A DNA stretch of 64,000 nucleotides from Ifrita kowaldi (GCA_013398055.1 VZRS01007388.1:210240-274239); one strand, 5' to 3'; shown: positions 48,737-63,128, counted from the first letter of the stretch. A program made the numbers and translations. The notes: generated by a model from the letters alone, not told the origin.

Positions 48737-49271
48737 GAATCTGGGTGCACACAGTACAGTACGGTGTGCTACAGGACAAATTGTTGTTCACTGTTGTTTT
48801 TCTGACTGCTGGGGGCAAACATAATGAACTAATAGGTCTCTTCAGGGGTTTTTTATTTTTATTTATTTATTTTTTTTCTTAGGAATGTTTTAGATCACGG
48901 TTATTTTCTTGCCGTAGCATTAATCATTGTTCCATCTGGTTAGTGCAGGGAAAAGCAGCGTGCAAGTCTGCTTAGTCTGAGCACCCCCGGAAGGATTCCC
49001 ATCCCTCCCGGACAGCACTGCTATGGCAGCAGGTAACTCGGAGAGGGGGGAGAAGTAGTTCAGGGGCCGGAGTCCAGGTACAAGGGACTCTTATCAGTAA
49101 CTAAAGTGCTCGGTTCCACTGGGATGGCTCAGCCAGGTTTTCAGTATGATGAATTAGGCTCCACCAGTCCGCTTTCCTCTCAGCTCCACAGGACCTGTTC
49201 TAACAAAGCCCAGGGAGCTACACCAGAACGCAGCAGAGGCGTCCAGATGTGTGTGCCTTTCACCTGGGCAC
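48737..49271. repeat. Left-flank block of the CpG-island locus, copy B
   Basis: Second copy of 47,292-47,824, starting exactly after the N at 48,736. Unlike copy A it continues without a break into GC-rich sequence at 49,272. Confidence 0.9.
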
Positions 49272-49509
49272 CTCGGATCCCAGGCTTCCGCATAGAAATT
49301 CCAGTGAAGATTCAGGCTGGGTTCTCACCCCTAGGATCTGCCTTGGCTGGCATTTGCCCTGTGCCTTTGGGCCGGGCTGTGCTCCGGCCCCTCGCAGGCC
49401 GGGCGCTGTGGCGGCGGGGACACGGCGGCTCCCGGGACCGGCTGTGCCCCCGGGCAGGGCTGTGCCCCGGCCCCTCGCAGGCCGGGTCCCGCAGGCCGGG
49501 CGCTGTGGC
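49272..49509. other. GC-rich 5' side of the CpG island with an 83-bp tandem repeat
   Basis: The sequence becomes very GC-rich from about 49,368. A unit beginning GGGCTGTGCTCCGGCCCCTC (49,374) recurs at 49,457, an 83-bp period, and the second unit has an internal GCAGGCCGGG duplication just before the gap. Open frames running through it and through the N run are artefacts. Confidence 0.75.
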
Positions 49510-49716
49510 NNNNNNNNNNNNNNNNNNNNNNNNNNNNNNNNNNNNNNNNNNNNNNNNNNNNNNNNNNNNNNNNNNNNNNNNNNNNNNNNNNNNNNNNNNN
49601 NNNNNNNNNNNNNNNNNNNNNNNNNNNNNNNNNNNNNNNNNNNNNNNNNNNNNNNNNNNNNNNNNNNNNNNNNNNNNNNNNNNNNNNNNNNNNNNNNNNN
49701 NNNNNNNNNNNNNNNN
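49510..49716. other. Assembly gap (207 N)
   Basis: A run of N placed inside the GC-rich tandem repeat. By comparison with copy A, the missing sequence should include the island core corresponding to 47,826-48,265. Its true length is therefore likely larger than 207 bp. Confidence 0.95.
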
Positions 49717-50175
49717 GCAGCTGCTGAACTGTCCCTGCCTGCTTGTTGCTGCCTTGTTGCTGGAGGTTGTCATCCCTCAGCCACTGCCACAGAGCCTGTG
49801 TGTGATTCTGCCCGGGTCCAGGGCAGAGCCATCCCATCGGCTGTGGTGGCTCACAGGAGCTGTCAAGAACTGCAGCTACTGCAGCGTCTCATCTGTGGGG
49901 AAACAACTTCTGGGCCAAAGGTGGGAAATGAAGAGCCACCAACAAAGCCTTTCAAAGCATTCATCTGCATGCCAGTGGTGCACTGCACCCTGTGACTTGT
50001 GCTCATAGCACTAACTCTGCACAAGCATATGGTCAGATTTAGGAAAACATCTGCCAGATTCCTTCAGCTTCTACCATACTGAACTTGCAGGAGACTTTGA
50101 GCTTTACCTACTCTCACAGCTCTAGTTTACCATGAGGGACTAAATTAACAAAAGGTGCCAGTGAGGAAAAGTCAC
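49717..50175. repeat. Right-flank block of the CpG-island locus, copy B
   Basis: Second copy of 48,266-48,735, with two rather than three 11-bp units. It continues into unique sequence at 50,176, so this copy holds the true right junction. Confidence 0.9.
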
Positions 50176-53100
50176 CTAGATATACTGGGTCAATCTGTGG
50201 CATACAGAACTGGAAAACTGTGCTCTAGAAATGGGCAGTTACTAACAATGAAGTCAAAACAGGTCCATGTCCTACCACAGAGCTTTTGCCGTGGCCCTAG
50301 AGAATGCACTGCACAGCCATCAACATCCATAGCCCCTCTAAAGAGGAACAGATATTGCTGTGGTAGTGATGCTGTGCTTCCAGGCTGTCCTTTCTGCACA
50401 CCCAGTGAACCACAAACTTGGCATGCCAAAAGGAGCCTAGATCCAGGCCAGCCTGAGATGCTCACCAAAATCTCCTCCAGGTGAAGTGTCTTTTTACACC
50501 CCCATTCAAATGCATGGGAGGAGAGGGCATGAGCAACTCCACCCTCAGGCAAAAGCTTATGCACAAGGAAAAATCTCCTGGAGATTTCCTCCCACTCTGC
50601 TCCCTCCTATGGTTCCTCCTGGAGGAGGGGGCAATGAGGCCCATTATTTAACACCAGATTGCTCAAAAAGAGGTTTGAGCTGACTGTATAAAGAAAAGTA
50701 GGTTTCATTACCTATAGCGCTTCACATTTCAGAGGAGCTTGTATTGTTACACAGTTTGAATTGTTTGACAATATAATTATTATTATTAGTCCATAATGTA
50801 CACTAACAGGTCTGGCGGTGAAAGGCTGTATATTAATGCTCAGTAACTATGTTTCTCTGGAGGGGGTTAAACAAAACTGTAACTAGGGTCAAAGCTACGC
50901 CTTTGCCTCCATCTGCTAGAAACCAGGCATAGTTGCTTAAATTTTAATTACAAATTAATCAAACAAAAATGTGGTACATTTTGCACTGGAGGGCTAAATG
51001 CTAATTTTGCAGCTAACCACGAAATATCTAATATTGGAAGGCTCTAATGTTAAAGGTTACTGTAGTTTGAAAATATACCTGATAAGATCCTTGAATTGGA
51101 ACTGAACTGAAAATCAAAAAAGAATGGCATAGGCCAGTGAACTAATTTTTACACCTTCTCTCTTTCCGAATGTTCAGATAATTTGCTGGCATGGGCTGTT
51201 AAACCAATATTTTTTTCTTAGTAAAGACTGACAAATTTCTGGAACTCTTTTATAGCCACACTAGTTTCTGGGAAGAAGAGATAAGCCGTTTCCTATTTGC
51301 CAAACAATGATGGCAAACAAAGCAGCATTCTACAGGAAGCAAAAGGCTTTTTAAAAAATGTGGTTTATTGGCTTGGCTCAAGGTAGTTGGTTGCTAGACT
51401 GAACAAGCAAATACATTTTATTCATATTTCTCTATAACCCATGTTTCAGGACAAAGTACAGACATCAAGGTGCAGGTACAGAACTGGTTTCAGGGCGACT
51501 GGTCTCTTTTTTCCCCAGTAAAACATTTGTGTGGTAATAGTGCTGGAGATACAGCATGCTAATTACTGCCCTGAAGGTATTCTTCCTACCTAGCCTCAGT
51601 CAGGGAAGAAGCTTACAAAACGTTTAACTCTTGGGATACAAAACAACTGGTGGCTGTGACTGCAATGCACCATCCCTTCTTCTGGGTATCACAAGCATAT
51701 AAAATGTGATGATTCCTGGAAAGAAGTTGTACCCTTCAACAAACTAGTGAAACTCAGAGAGAAATGTGCAGAAGGAGGAAGAAGATGGCTAGAATATAGG
51801 AACTCAAGAGATGGTGAGTCGGACAGACTCTTGAAGGATCTCTGTCAAAATACCAGTGAAACTTTACTTTTGGCAACACACTTATGTTTAGGTGAATTCA
51901 GATCTTAATTCCTCCTAGTCTGTTCAACATCCTGCTACAAATAATCTTTTGTTTCCCTACATTTTTCAGGTGCACACACACAACCCAGTTCTGCTCTGGC
52001 AGAGCTGGGACTCATGCTGCTTTGGACTGTGCTGAACATCTCAGGTAGCCATGACATTCTTTGCCATTGGAGACCACCTTGTGCCCTCACTGCTGAACAA
52101 GTTTCACTGTAAAAAATGTACCTTAGTTCTGCAAAGGCCAGAGGGAAAATGTCTGCAGTGGTGACGTTGCCCCATCACCCAGTTATCTTGAAGAAATCTT
52201 CGTTTCTGACAGGCTTTCCTATGAGCACTGACAACCCCAGCAGACAAGTCTGAGTTTCCTCAAATCACGGTTTTGCTGATGCCAAGCCATTTTGAGGAGA
52301 TACAGGACTTCTGCTGGGGTTGTCACCACCTTGTCTTTGCTGGGATGTGAGAACACTTTGCACAAAGTCCTACCTTCCCAGTCCAGCTGTTACATTTCAG
52401 ATGATGGAAGGAGAATTGCTGCCAAGAGCCCATGAGAGAAGAAGGGAAAGGGGCACTGGGCTGATGAGTTACTGCAGGAAAAGAGGTGATCAATGAAGAG
52501 ACCAAGGTAAAAACAGCCAGCCACCACTTCCTTCACATTCTACCAAGGGAGAGAGTTAGTGTCCTGCCAGCTGTGCAAAGAAAGCAAGCCAATCTGGAAT
52601 CAGACCAAAATTGCATAAGAAAAGAAGGGTAAGGCAGAGAGCTACTGCTCCTGCAAACCTGTCCCTATGCTTGCATTCTCTATGTGGCTACAGGGAAATA
52701 GTCTTTGTCTTCCTGCCTGTTTCCAAGGGAGGTAGTATTTGAGAATAAGTATTTAATGTCAGCCAATAGTTTGAGTTCCACAAAGGCAGTATAAGTGTTT
52801 GTTCCTCAGCCTGGGTCCTTGCTGTCTTGGAGCAGACTAGGTACAGAGCGTGTTCTGGAGATCAGCCAGGCCAGCCATTACCACCCTTTCTGTGGCATGC
52901 TTCCCCATGGAAAAATTTCAAGGTCTTGCTGCTGTTTGCTGTGGCATGTGAACAAAGGGCTCGTCTACTGTCCTGAGGCATTTAGTGGAAATGGTGACTG
53001 ATTTGCCACTTTGTAACAGGAGCTTCCCGAAAGAAATCCAATCACAGTGATCTGTCTCTCCATGTTCTGTCATTTAACCTGGATATATGGTTTTTAACGG

Positions 53101-56100
53101 TTGCCTTGAGGCCTTATTTTGTGAAGCTCTGTTTAAACACGTAGGAGGTTTTGTCACCACCAGGCGAGGCTCTGTAACTAACCTGAAATATGTAATGACA
53201 GAACATACCATCCACCAAGGGCATGTAACTGTTCTCTTCGGATTTTTGCTTGTGTTTTAACCTCTCTCAAACTGTCTGAACTTCCAGTCCGTTCCTCTTT
53301 ACCCTAGATTCCACCAGCACCTGCTGCCTTATGAATTGCTCAGAAACACAGTCAGTGTAAAGTGTGTGCATACAGGGGAGCAGTGACTGGGGACACCTGA
53401 GCATTATTAATGTTGCAAAAAGATAGGCAGGATCAAAAGGTTTCTCCTGTTCTGACCAACCAGCCTTTGTTCCTACGGGAGCCAACTTTAGGAACATAAC
53501 AGAGGTCATGAGCTGTCACAAACCTGCAAATCTTGCAGATTGCAGCCCTTACTGCATCTCTTCTGGAGAAGGGGATGTGTTCTTTTTGAAAACTCAGTGA
53601 TAGCTACTTAGCAGGAGATACACGGGCAGGAGGATGCTAGAATATGCAAAGAGAGTCCTAGGACTCAGATTTTGTCCTTCAGGAGTATGCAGAAGCTTCT
53701 GTGTGTTTGTGGGAAACGTGGCCTTTCCGTGACCAATTCTTTTGAATTCTACTTTTGGTAAGGGCAGGTAGAGATGTGTGCAATTCACTTAATTACTACC
53801 TTACCCTCCTTGGAAGCATCAAGCAAGCTTTATTTGTAATGAGTTCACTCCTGCAACAACAACAGCAATAGAAAAAAAAGAGATCTATCTTAACAAATGA
53901 CAGAAAGACCTTCAATATAGAGTACTTTCCTAATTGTATGGTAGCATAAACCTAACTCTCTCTAATAGATATGCCCGTAAGTCTTTGGAGTAATAGATTA
54001 CCTTTATTAAAGGTAGGGTGTGATCTGGAGACTCTTTGCACTGATACAATGGAGAGGATAATTCTAGTTATCAATACTAAAAAAATAAAAGGAAAGAAGA
54101 GCTATTCCTACACTAGGCTCTATTTTTATGTTCTTGACTTCCTTGAGCCACAGTGCAACACAACTGACTGGGAAAATATTTTTAAAACAGAACTAATTGC
54201 AGTGAGTTCAGTTTTGTGCTTTGTAAGACCAGAATTCTACAGTGTGAATTTGGAGAATTCTACTGTGCTCCATTGTTTCGGTCAAAGAATGCACCCACAA
54301 ATTTTTCAATAGGATTCTGCCTCCCAGTGAAGCCAGCAGCATGAACAGCAGCTGTGCCTCAGGTTAGGTACCTAGGGCTCAAGACTAAAAGAAAGTCAGA
54401 TGCAACGTGATAGACTCTTCAAATTATTCCCTTTGCGCCACATATCCTCTCCTTGCCCCAAAATGGAAATCGTGGTGATTTGGGAGCACAGATGCAATCA
54501 GGACATCTCTTGAAACTGTGACTCTTCCTAGGTTTCCCACTTAGTGAGTATTGCATCTACATATTCCCCTAGACTCCAGCACCAGGTACTAATTAGGTAC
54601 CATGTGGGCTTTTGCAGAGGTTTGAGCTTATTGCACTCAGTGCTGTTAGTACCTTTTAAAACTTACTCCAAAAACATTGTTAGAATCACAAAGAACTTCG
54701 ATGTATTTTTAAAAGAGCTTTTTGATTTCACTTTAAATGACTTGAAGGGAACGCTGGAAGCATTAACAGTCTTATGGACTGGATTTAAGCTGCATTTGAA
54801 TTAGTTTGCATAGTAGACAATATTTTCCAGGTTTTCTGTTGTAGAATATAAATTCTCTTGACCTGTGCAATTTGTAAATGCAAAGGATAGAATTCTCTAG
54901 CATGCTTCTGGAAGGCAGGCAGTCCTTTTCATGAAAGCTATGAGGTTTTGAAACTATTCTAGGGAGACAATGTTGAAAATCCTTTTGTGGTGGAGTTCAT
55001 TCAGCATATTACAAGGAGTATGACACAGTTGACTATAAAACAGGGAACAGAACACTTACTTCCCAAACACTGCATTTCTAATGAAATACACTATTCCTTG
55101 ATAATTTTTCCCATCCGTTGGGAGAACAGTTATCTGCTCCTTTAGAAGATGAAGGACAGATAAAGCCCAGGAAAAAAAGTTCATTCAAATAAGCTAACTC
55201 CACTGGGGCAATGTCCAACTCTGTGTTTGCAATTTGTGCACCAGCAGACACCAGACACTGAGCGCTGGCACAAGTCTCATTCTCTCCAGTGATAAGGCAC
55301 AAGAGATGGTGGCAAATAGTTTTTCAGGGCCATGGCTCCAGAGAGCTCATCCTGAGGGAGGGTGCGTGGTTCCTTGCTGAGCTGGAGAAGTTGAGAACCC
55401 TCCTTGTTGATGGAAAGCCCATCACACCACAGTCACACACTGTGCCCTCAGCCAGACATGGGATGCCTGGCAATGACCTTAGACATTTTGCATAAGTATG
55501 TGGGACTTCTGGAGCTGTGTGAGGAGGTTGTTTTGGCACACACAGTTCTAACAGACTCAGGTGGACAGGGACAGAAGTAAAAGATGCCTGGACAGATTGC
55601 TACAGGTCCTTGGCTATTCAGTTTGGAAGTGTTGAGTCACCCACTAAACTTGCAGTTATGGATGCTGGCGGGGGGGAATTATTGCTCCAGGTCACTTGCA
55701 GGTGACAAAAGAGGGACAGACTTCCTGAAATAACTGCAGGCTTTCAGTGAGTTGTAGTGGGGCCACTGAGGGCACACAGGAACCCATTATCTGCTTCCCT
55801 CTGGACTATGCCAGCAGGAAAGGACTTCGCTCATATGCTGTACAGGTGCTGGCAGAGGGTTGAGAGAAGTCTTCAGATGCTTATCCATCATCAGCTTTCA
55901 AGTAATAATATTTGGTTTCACCAAATAATACCTGAGATGCACCTACTCCTACAATACCTACTTTGCATACTGGTAGTCTTCCACCATCTGACTCTTTGGG
56001 GCATGATGATCAGCTTGAATTGCAGACATCTGACTGAAGGTTTTATGATGCTCTCAGCAGGTGCGTGGTGATGGTAGAATATCATTTGACAGTGCTGCCC

Positions 56101-59100
56101 AATCAATGAGACAAATAGGGGAAAATGTTAGTGATACTGCTTTCTTCTAGACCAGTGCCAGCAGGCTGTGAGTGCACCTCAAGATTTTAGACTATGTCCA
56201 GAAGAGCTGGAGGAACAAGGCTTTTCCCACAATACTGGGCTATGAGGAGAAGGTGCTTCAGCATAAGTATTGTGCTCTGTGTAAATTAATTTAGGAGCTT
56301 TTTGAAAAGCTGGGTGAGGGATAGAGGTTCTTAATTCTAAGGATAGCCACCTTAGTCCCAGATGCTAGAATTGAATGTGAGTCAGAAATAAAACAATTTC
56401 TCTAAGAGACTATCTCTCACACACACAGGCATTTGTCAAGGCATAGCCCAGCCAACAGAAAATAAAGCACAGGCAAATGGGCAAGAGCAAATGCATTACC
56501 TAAATCATCTGAGACCTGAGACAGTAGAGTGCCATGGCTGTCAGTAGGGTCACCCTTTTCTGCCGCTGGCAGGGGAGCTGGGGGTCTTGGGAACCTCTCA
56601 TCTCACATCATCCCCTCAGGGACAGGGCAGAGCAGCCTCTACCGTGAGCTTCTGGCTGGCTGTCACAGCAAGGCAGAAAGGTGGTGACATGGTCAGGACT
56701 AGGGTTGAATCTTATTTCGCTATCCCAAGAGATGTTTTGTTTTGGCTACCAGAGAGGAAAAGAGGTAAAAGCAGAAGGAGCTTATTCTCTGCTTCTGTGC
56801 TTTTGTCTCCCAGTTCTTCCCACCTTCAGATCCATGCTGTTTTGACTTAATTTTCCATCTTCTGTTTGCATTTTGTCCAATCCACTCTGACATGTTGTCT
56901 TGGCTCCTTCTTCTTGTGTTGCAAAGATTTAGTACTGTTAGCAGCTCCTGGTAATAAGTTAATTCCACTTTCAGTTTAGTGGCTGTGGAAAGAAGTAAGA
57001 CACTTATAATTTGGATGGGAGAACCCGGGGTGGCACAACACTCTGGGTCACAAAAAGGCAAATCCTGACACCTTTACCTCATAGTGCATTATGCTTTGTC
57101 TTTGCATCCTCTACCCTTGTGGCTCCAGACATGAATGATATACCTGTTCATTATGTTATTTGATGTGCAATGCCATTAATAATACATTGTTAATTATTAG
57201 TACATTACTGCTTGCAAACTTTACATATTTTTCCTATGTGAACTCCCAAAAGTCAGTCAGGCAAAAGAAAGTGGTAGATTACAGAATGGAGACATAGCTT
57301 CCTTCACCTGAAATTGAAACTATGTAGACAGCAAAAAAATTCTTCCTTTTTCCTATCACTGTATTTTTAGTACTAGAGTAGAGATGGGATATTCATAGTC
57401 AAACCCACATGGCAAGTGACACCATATGTGATGCTGAAACATACTGTTAGCTGCTAATAAGTGTGTCTAATACAGGTTGAAGCTGCTGGGTGCACTAGCC
57501 AGATTCTGGGCATGCTATGCAAAAGAAGTGATTAAGCCTTTTATGGATTAAATGGGCTAACACAATAGAGGCCACCTGCCAAAGTGTTTGCCATATGAAA
57601 CACCAGTGCAAAAATTATCTTAGAGGAAAGAAGAGAAGGCTTTCCCAGGAATTTGAATACAAACACAGGACTCAACAGTGGTTTCAGAGGCAGAAAGCAG
57701 GGAGGACACATGGCCTTAATGCAAGCTAAAGGAAAGTGAACTCTCTTTGGATAAACAACTAGATGGGATGTATGAAGTGGAACCATGCAGAATAAAATAG
57801 TCTGGTTTTTCTTTTTCCTGTTTTCTTGCAGAAAAGGGTCTTTAAGTGCATTGAAAGTAAACTGAAATGAACCGAAGAAATACCTAGTGCATTATTTTCA
57901 TTTTCTGCTTCTAAAAGAGACAGGCCGCATTTTCCTGTGCGTTCAACTCATGGCTTGAATCATGCAGATGATTTCTGAGGGAGATCCAGAAGACCAGGAG
58001 AAAAACCCATTCAGTCAGGATGTGAGTTGAAGAAATTCTTATGTAAGCTGATAGCAACACCTGCAAAACTCAAATACTGACTAATATATTGAAACTGAAC
58101 TTTGCAAAGGCAATGAAAATAGCAGCCTGGAGCACCCTGAGAAATCCTGAAGAATGACCTTTCATACAGAAGAATAGCTTTGATGCAAAGACTTTGTTGG
58201 GTATGAGAAGTCAGAGCAGATTGCTCTCCCAGCCTCAGATGTCACAGTGGATTGGCAATTAGACAATTTTTTGAGGAATTTTATGCTAGGCAAAATTTGG
58301 TGAGTCTGGAGTTTCTTAATGATGGTGATCTTCAGCAGGATTTATGGAACTGACAAATAAGCATCAGAAAGAAATTAAAAGGATGACAAGGGAGAAAGAA
58401 TTGGGAAGTGAATGACTAGAGAACATGGATTAAATGGGGTTTTGTCATATGTTCCTAGCCTTTTTTTAAACCACGGAAAGCAAGAGGAGAAAGGTCACAT
58501 AATCCTAGCTCACAGGATACAAAAAACCCCACTTCCTCTGAAGGAAAAATCCAAAGCTCATTTCTCTGAAACAATAAGACTCATTTGTCCCACATGAATG
58601 GCTGGGAAGGTAGGGGAGAGAAGGGCATTTCCCATGTCCAACTGAAATGTTCCAGCCCTGCTGATGCTGCAGAATTTACCCAAGGAAGAATTAGCTACAA
58701 CTAACACGGCCCCCTCACTGGCAGTTTGGAAGCAGCCATCCATCAGAGTGGGCTGAAATACAACTAAGAATTAATAAAAACACATGACAGACAGCTCCAA
58801 ATATCAACAAAGGATTTTAGGATGAATTGGCAAAGGACATGTCTGTTCACCTTGACCTGAGATTTGCAGGATTAGATGAAGAAAAGTATGTCAAAGATCT
58901 TCTCATAAATTTGGAGTCTGGATTTTTTACTGCAGCAGTATAGTACTGGAAAGGAAAACTCATGTGAGGAAGCCTGAAGCTGGTGTTCATCCACCTTGTG
59001 AGTACAGCTGGCTGTCTAATAAGTGAATGGAAAGGGGGAGTGGACACTAATCCTGATGCATCTACTTTGTGAATGACTGGAAGCAAGATAATGTTTTGCA

Positions 59101-62100
59101 ATATGAAACAAAAAAATTAAATTTTCAGCAATACAAGCTTTATTGGCAAACTGCTCCCCCTTTTGCAGGTCTTTTAAGGGAATGATGGGAGAGCATGGGG
59201 AAGGCTGTCTTAGCATTCAGGTGATGACTGCAAAAGAATAACCTGTGACTTCATTTTCAGTTGAAAAAGAATCACCCAAACCCTCAGCCTCACCCACAAG
59301 CCAATTTGTTGCAACAACCACCATGTATGAGGAAAGGTTTTGAGATGAGTGGGTGGAAATCAAGGTAGCAGGAACATTTGTGCTTTTGTTGTTCTGTCAG
59401 ATACCACCCACAACCCACTGTTGGAGCACAAACCTTCACCACCATCACCACCACAATCCTCCATGCCAGCTTTTGAAAATATTCTGCAAATTGACCTTAG
59501 GCAGTTTGAAAAAACAGTAGTTTTTGTGTATAAGTTACAGTGTGTTTCTGGGTTTTGTCAACAGAATACATAATATTAAAAACTGGGTTCAAGTTAAGGC
59601 AATTCTGTGTCTCTACCTTTTTGTAGACGTCTTTGAGAGAAGTGTTTTGTCCTGAACACCATTCATGGTAGCAATTGTGTGTGTATTCATACAGCTGTTA
59701 GAAACTAACCCAGAAAATATCAAAGCATCAGAAATAGTGATGGAAGATGCCAATGAGTTAATAGTCAGGGACACAGCTCCTGGACAAGCGTGACCACAAG
59801 TAAATCTTAGACTTGTTGTTTTATTCTATACCTCCTGAGATGGTGATTTGCCCTGCACAGCAGAACAGATCTTGGCCTTTCTTTTTCACTTACTAGAGGA
59901 TTTGCAGAGCAGGAAAAGAAGATTACAATTCCTCTCAGCAGAAAGTAATCCTTTTAAGTTAGGTATGTCAGCATTCATTGAGAAGTGTGGGAAAGTGCAT
60001 GCTACTTAAAATGCTTGACAGGTCTCAGAGAAGCGTGGTGGCAGGAAGATGGGAGCAAAGCCCCCAGTTGTGATTACAATGGCCCCCAAATTAGAGACTG
60101 TTAGAGGGAGCAATGAAAGCACAGTTCAGGATGGAGGATTGATTTTAATGTTTATCCAGCTTGGTAAATTCACAGCAGTAAAGCCCAAAATTATAACCTA
60201 GAGTGGTATTTGTTCATCTGAAACTCATGGCAAACAAATTTTCTGTTTACATGGCCACTTTAGAGAGGTGGTGGTGCTGTCCTGCAATTTTACTGTGCAT
60301 CAGGTTGTTAATGAGGATTCCATAAACTGATGGCTCTGCTATACCTGATACATATTTTGAGCAGCTCGTAATTCCTTCAGTACACATTTGTTCTGTTTGG
60401 AAAGTTATCGTCTGATTATAATAGTCATACTGAGCCCAAGGCAGAGCTCATCCTTGTTACGAGTTTCATTGTGTAGTTTTGAGTCGTAAGAGTTGGACTG
60501 AGACATTATCAGCAGTGCTCTCATGAGATGTTGAGCAAGGTCAGAAACTATTTTGGATCCAGTCATTGCAAAATAATTCAGGTTTAATATATAAGGCTGA
60601 AGTTGAAGAGTACCCGGAATTCAGCTGAACCTCATCTGAGCAGATGATGGCATCCTACTGACAAGGCAATAACACAAAAACTGTTGTGGGTTAGAAAAAA
60701 GAACTTTGAAATAATATGACAAGAGGTAAAGAAACTGGGCAGGAATTCAGTGATGGAAAATCCATCACTGAGAAGTATTTGAGGTACAGCTGCAGAAAAA
60801 TTAAACTAACAAAATTTAAAAAAACCCCACACTTCTAATACAGCAACCTAAAGAGCAATAACTGACAAGAAGGGCTTGAAATTATAAGAAGGAGAATGAT
60901 TATGAAACTACAAAAGGAAATGGAAAGTTAAGGGGAAAAAAAAGAGAAACAAAGCCAAAGCAACAAGTTGCATAAAATAGCTGACGGTATCAGGCAGTTC
61001 ATAATGTATTTGTAACAGCATAATAGCTGCACATCTCTATTGTAAGAGAATTCAATTTTATTCACTCTAATTTAGCACAGGACAGTCAACACAGTCATTT
61101 CAAATCTGTTGTTCGCAATCCAAGATAGCATCTTGACAGCTTTTAACAAACGATGGGCTTCGTAACATAGACTGTTGGGGACAAGTGAAAGAACAAAACC
61201 CAGGGTCAGCAGTGGAATACATAACATACAAGTCTTTCAGGAATGTATTGCACAAGAGATCTTTATTCTTTTGTATTTTAAGAAGTCTGCATTTCAATTT
61301 TGCTGATATTATACATAATTCCCACATTTTGTCTTCTACTGAATTGCCTCCTCCCCACCTCATGCCCAAAGCTTCTTATTTCTGCACCCTGAGTGACAAC
61401 TGCAGGTGCCTCAATAGTGGATATTGCAATGCAAACCAGTGTTTAAATGGCCTGCTTTGGCTAAATGCTTCTTTGTTTGCATGTAACTACCTCCTTCACA
61501 TTCTCTCCTAACAAATACCTTCCATGTGGTTGGAATATAAAGGCTTGGGAGTACTTAAATGGGTAGTCTGCCATGTGTTACACTGAGGATCAGATGCCAT
61601 AGTATGTGGAGAGACTCTTCCATGTTTTAGGGTGGCTGTGTAGAGAGAGGGGAAAAACTCATCTCATCTGTCCTTCACTTTCAACAAAAAATGTTACTTT
61701 ATCTTTTATTTTAAGTCAATATTTACAGTGGAGTATTTAAAATACCTAGTCAGACCTGGGAACTCATCATAGTAGGCAGACTGCACAACGCATTTTGAAG
61801 CTCTCCCCTAAATGAAAAAATACATGAAGCTTTTAAGTCTATGTCATCCAGAATGTACTGAAATAGTCAAAACAATCTGAATTTATTTTTAGCATGGCAA
61901 ATCACAATTGTGTTTGAAGGTAAGCCACAGAGCAACCCACTTGGTTCCTCTGATTTGCTTTTATCAATTCAAAAACTGAAAAGGTAGTTATTATGGGTTT
62001 ATTTCAGCCAGATTACATGGACAAGTGAATTTCTTGCTGTTCTACTCCCAACTATCGAGACTAGAGGGCTTGTGAAAGACGCCTCACATCCTGCCAGACA

Positions 62101-63128
62101 GAAAACTGAGTGTGAAACACACCCTCGGACCTTATCCTGAGATCCCCCAGTTCATACATAGTCATCAATTGTTCTCCTTTTTTCTCAAATCCCATATGGA
62201 GAATGGCAAAAACACACTTTTGTTTTACTGTACTGCAAACAGTGAGGTACTTCACTGCTGATCCCAAGAGGGCTCTTTCCCTCTGAGCCACCTACAGAGG
62301 CCATCCTTTTGAGATGGATGATGAAGAGCTGACAGTAGTCCCATCAGAGGATGTGTGAGGGTGTTATGCTGGCGAGATTGAGAATGCTTTTCAGGGAGCC
62401 CTTCAAGGGAGAAATATTCAGATGCAAGAATGGGAAAAGGGAAGAGAACTTTATAAAATGTGCCCTAATCAGGGGAGTTAACATAATTGCAACCATATTG
62501 AAAAGTACCCTTCTATTACCAAAGTTGCATCAGGAAAACACCATCTCAACAGTTTTTTGCTGGACCTGCTTCTCATTGCATTGGGCAAGGGAATATTCAC
62601 AATGCCAGTGCTACAGGGGGAAGCTGAGCATGGACCTTCACCCCACCCAATCAGACATCTTTGGGAGCACCTCTCTGCTCAAAGGGTAGCTTTTCTCACT
62701 GAATTATGGGTTAATCATAACACAGAGTACCTAATCTAGTAACAATCCCCTTGATTAAAAAGGGACACATAAAATGTTGTTACATTTTTAATAAAAATAA
62801 AGCCTCTTAATTGAGGAATACAGGTTATTCAAAGTAGAAAATATAGTTTGCCTGGTTTTGTGTTAATCTTTCTTTCTACCAGCTGCACAGTGGAAAATAT
62901 GATGAATTAGGAACTTGCTTGGAGGAAAAGTGCTTTAAAATTTGATGTATTTCCAATTAAATGTCTCTGATTAGATTTACTTTTCACCATTTGTGATATT
63001 TTGAAATTTGAACTGTTGACTTGCTATTTCAAGGAACCAGCTCTGCTTCCCATCCCTTTCACCTTTAGGTTTCACTTTCACAGTGAAGTTAAAGGCTGTT
63101 GACTTGAGAAGCTGGGGAGTGCATTTAA
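50176..63128. other. Intergenic or intronic region, no gene recognised
   Basis: About 13 kb of AT-leaning unique sequence. I find no splice-bounded coding segment, RNA gene or clear transposon. A perfect 10-bp inverted repeat lies at 60,747-60,771. If the island at 47.9 kb is a promoter firing to the right, this stretch would be intron of its transcript; that is inference. Confidence 0.5.

Noticed and set aside
49106..50008. 300-codon open frame on + through the CpG island
   Set aside because: The frame runs through 207 N and joins pieces of a probable false duplication. It is an artefact of the gap.
47292..50175. A true recent tandem gene duplication
   Set aside because: Single-N joins sit exactly at the copy edges, each copy lacks a different part of the island, and differences are allele-like. 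An assembly artefact is simpler, though reads are needed to settle it.
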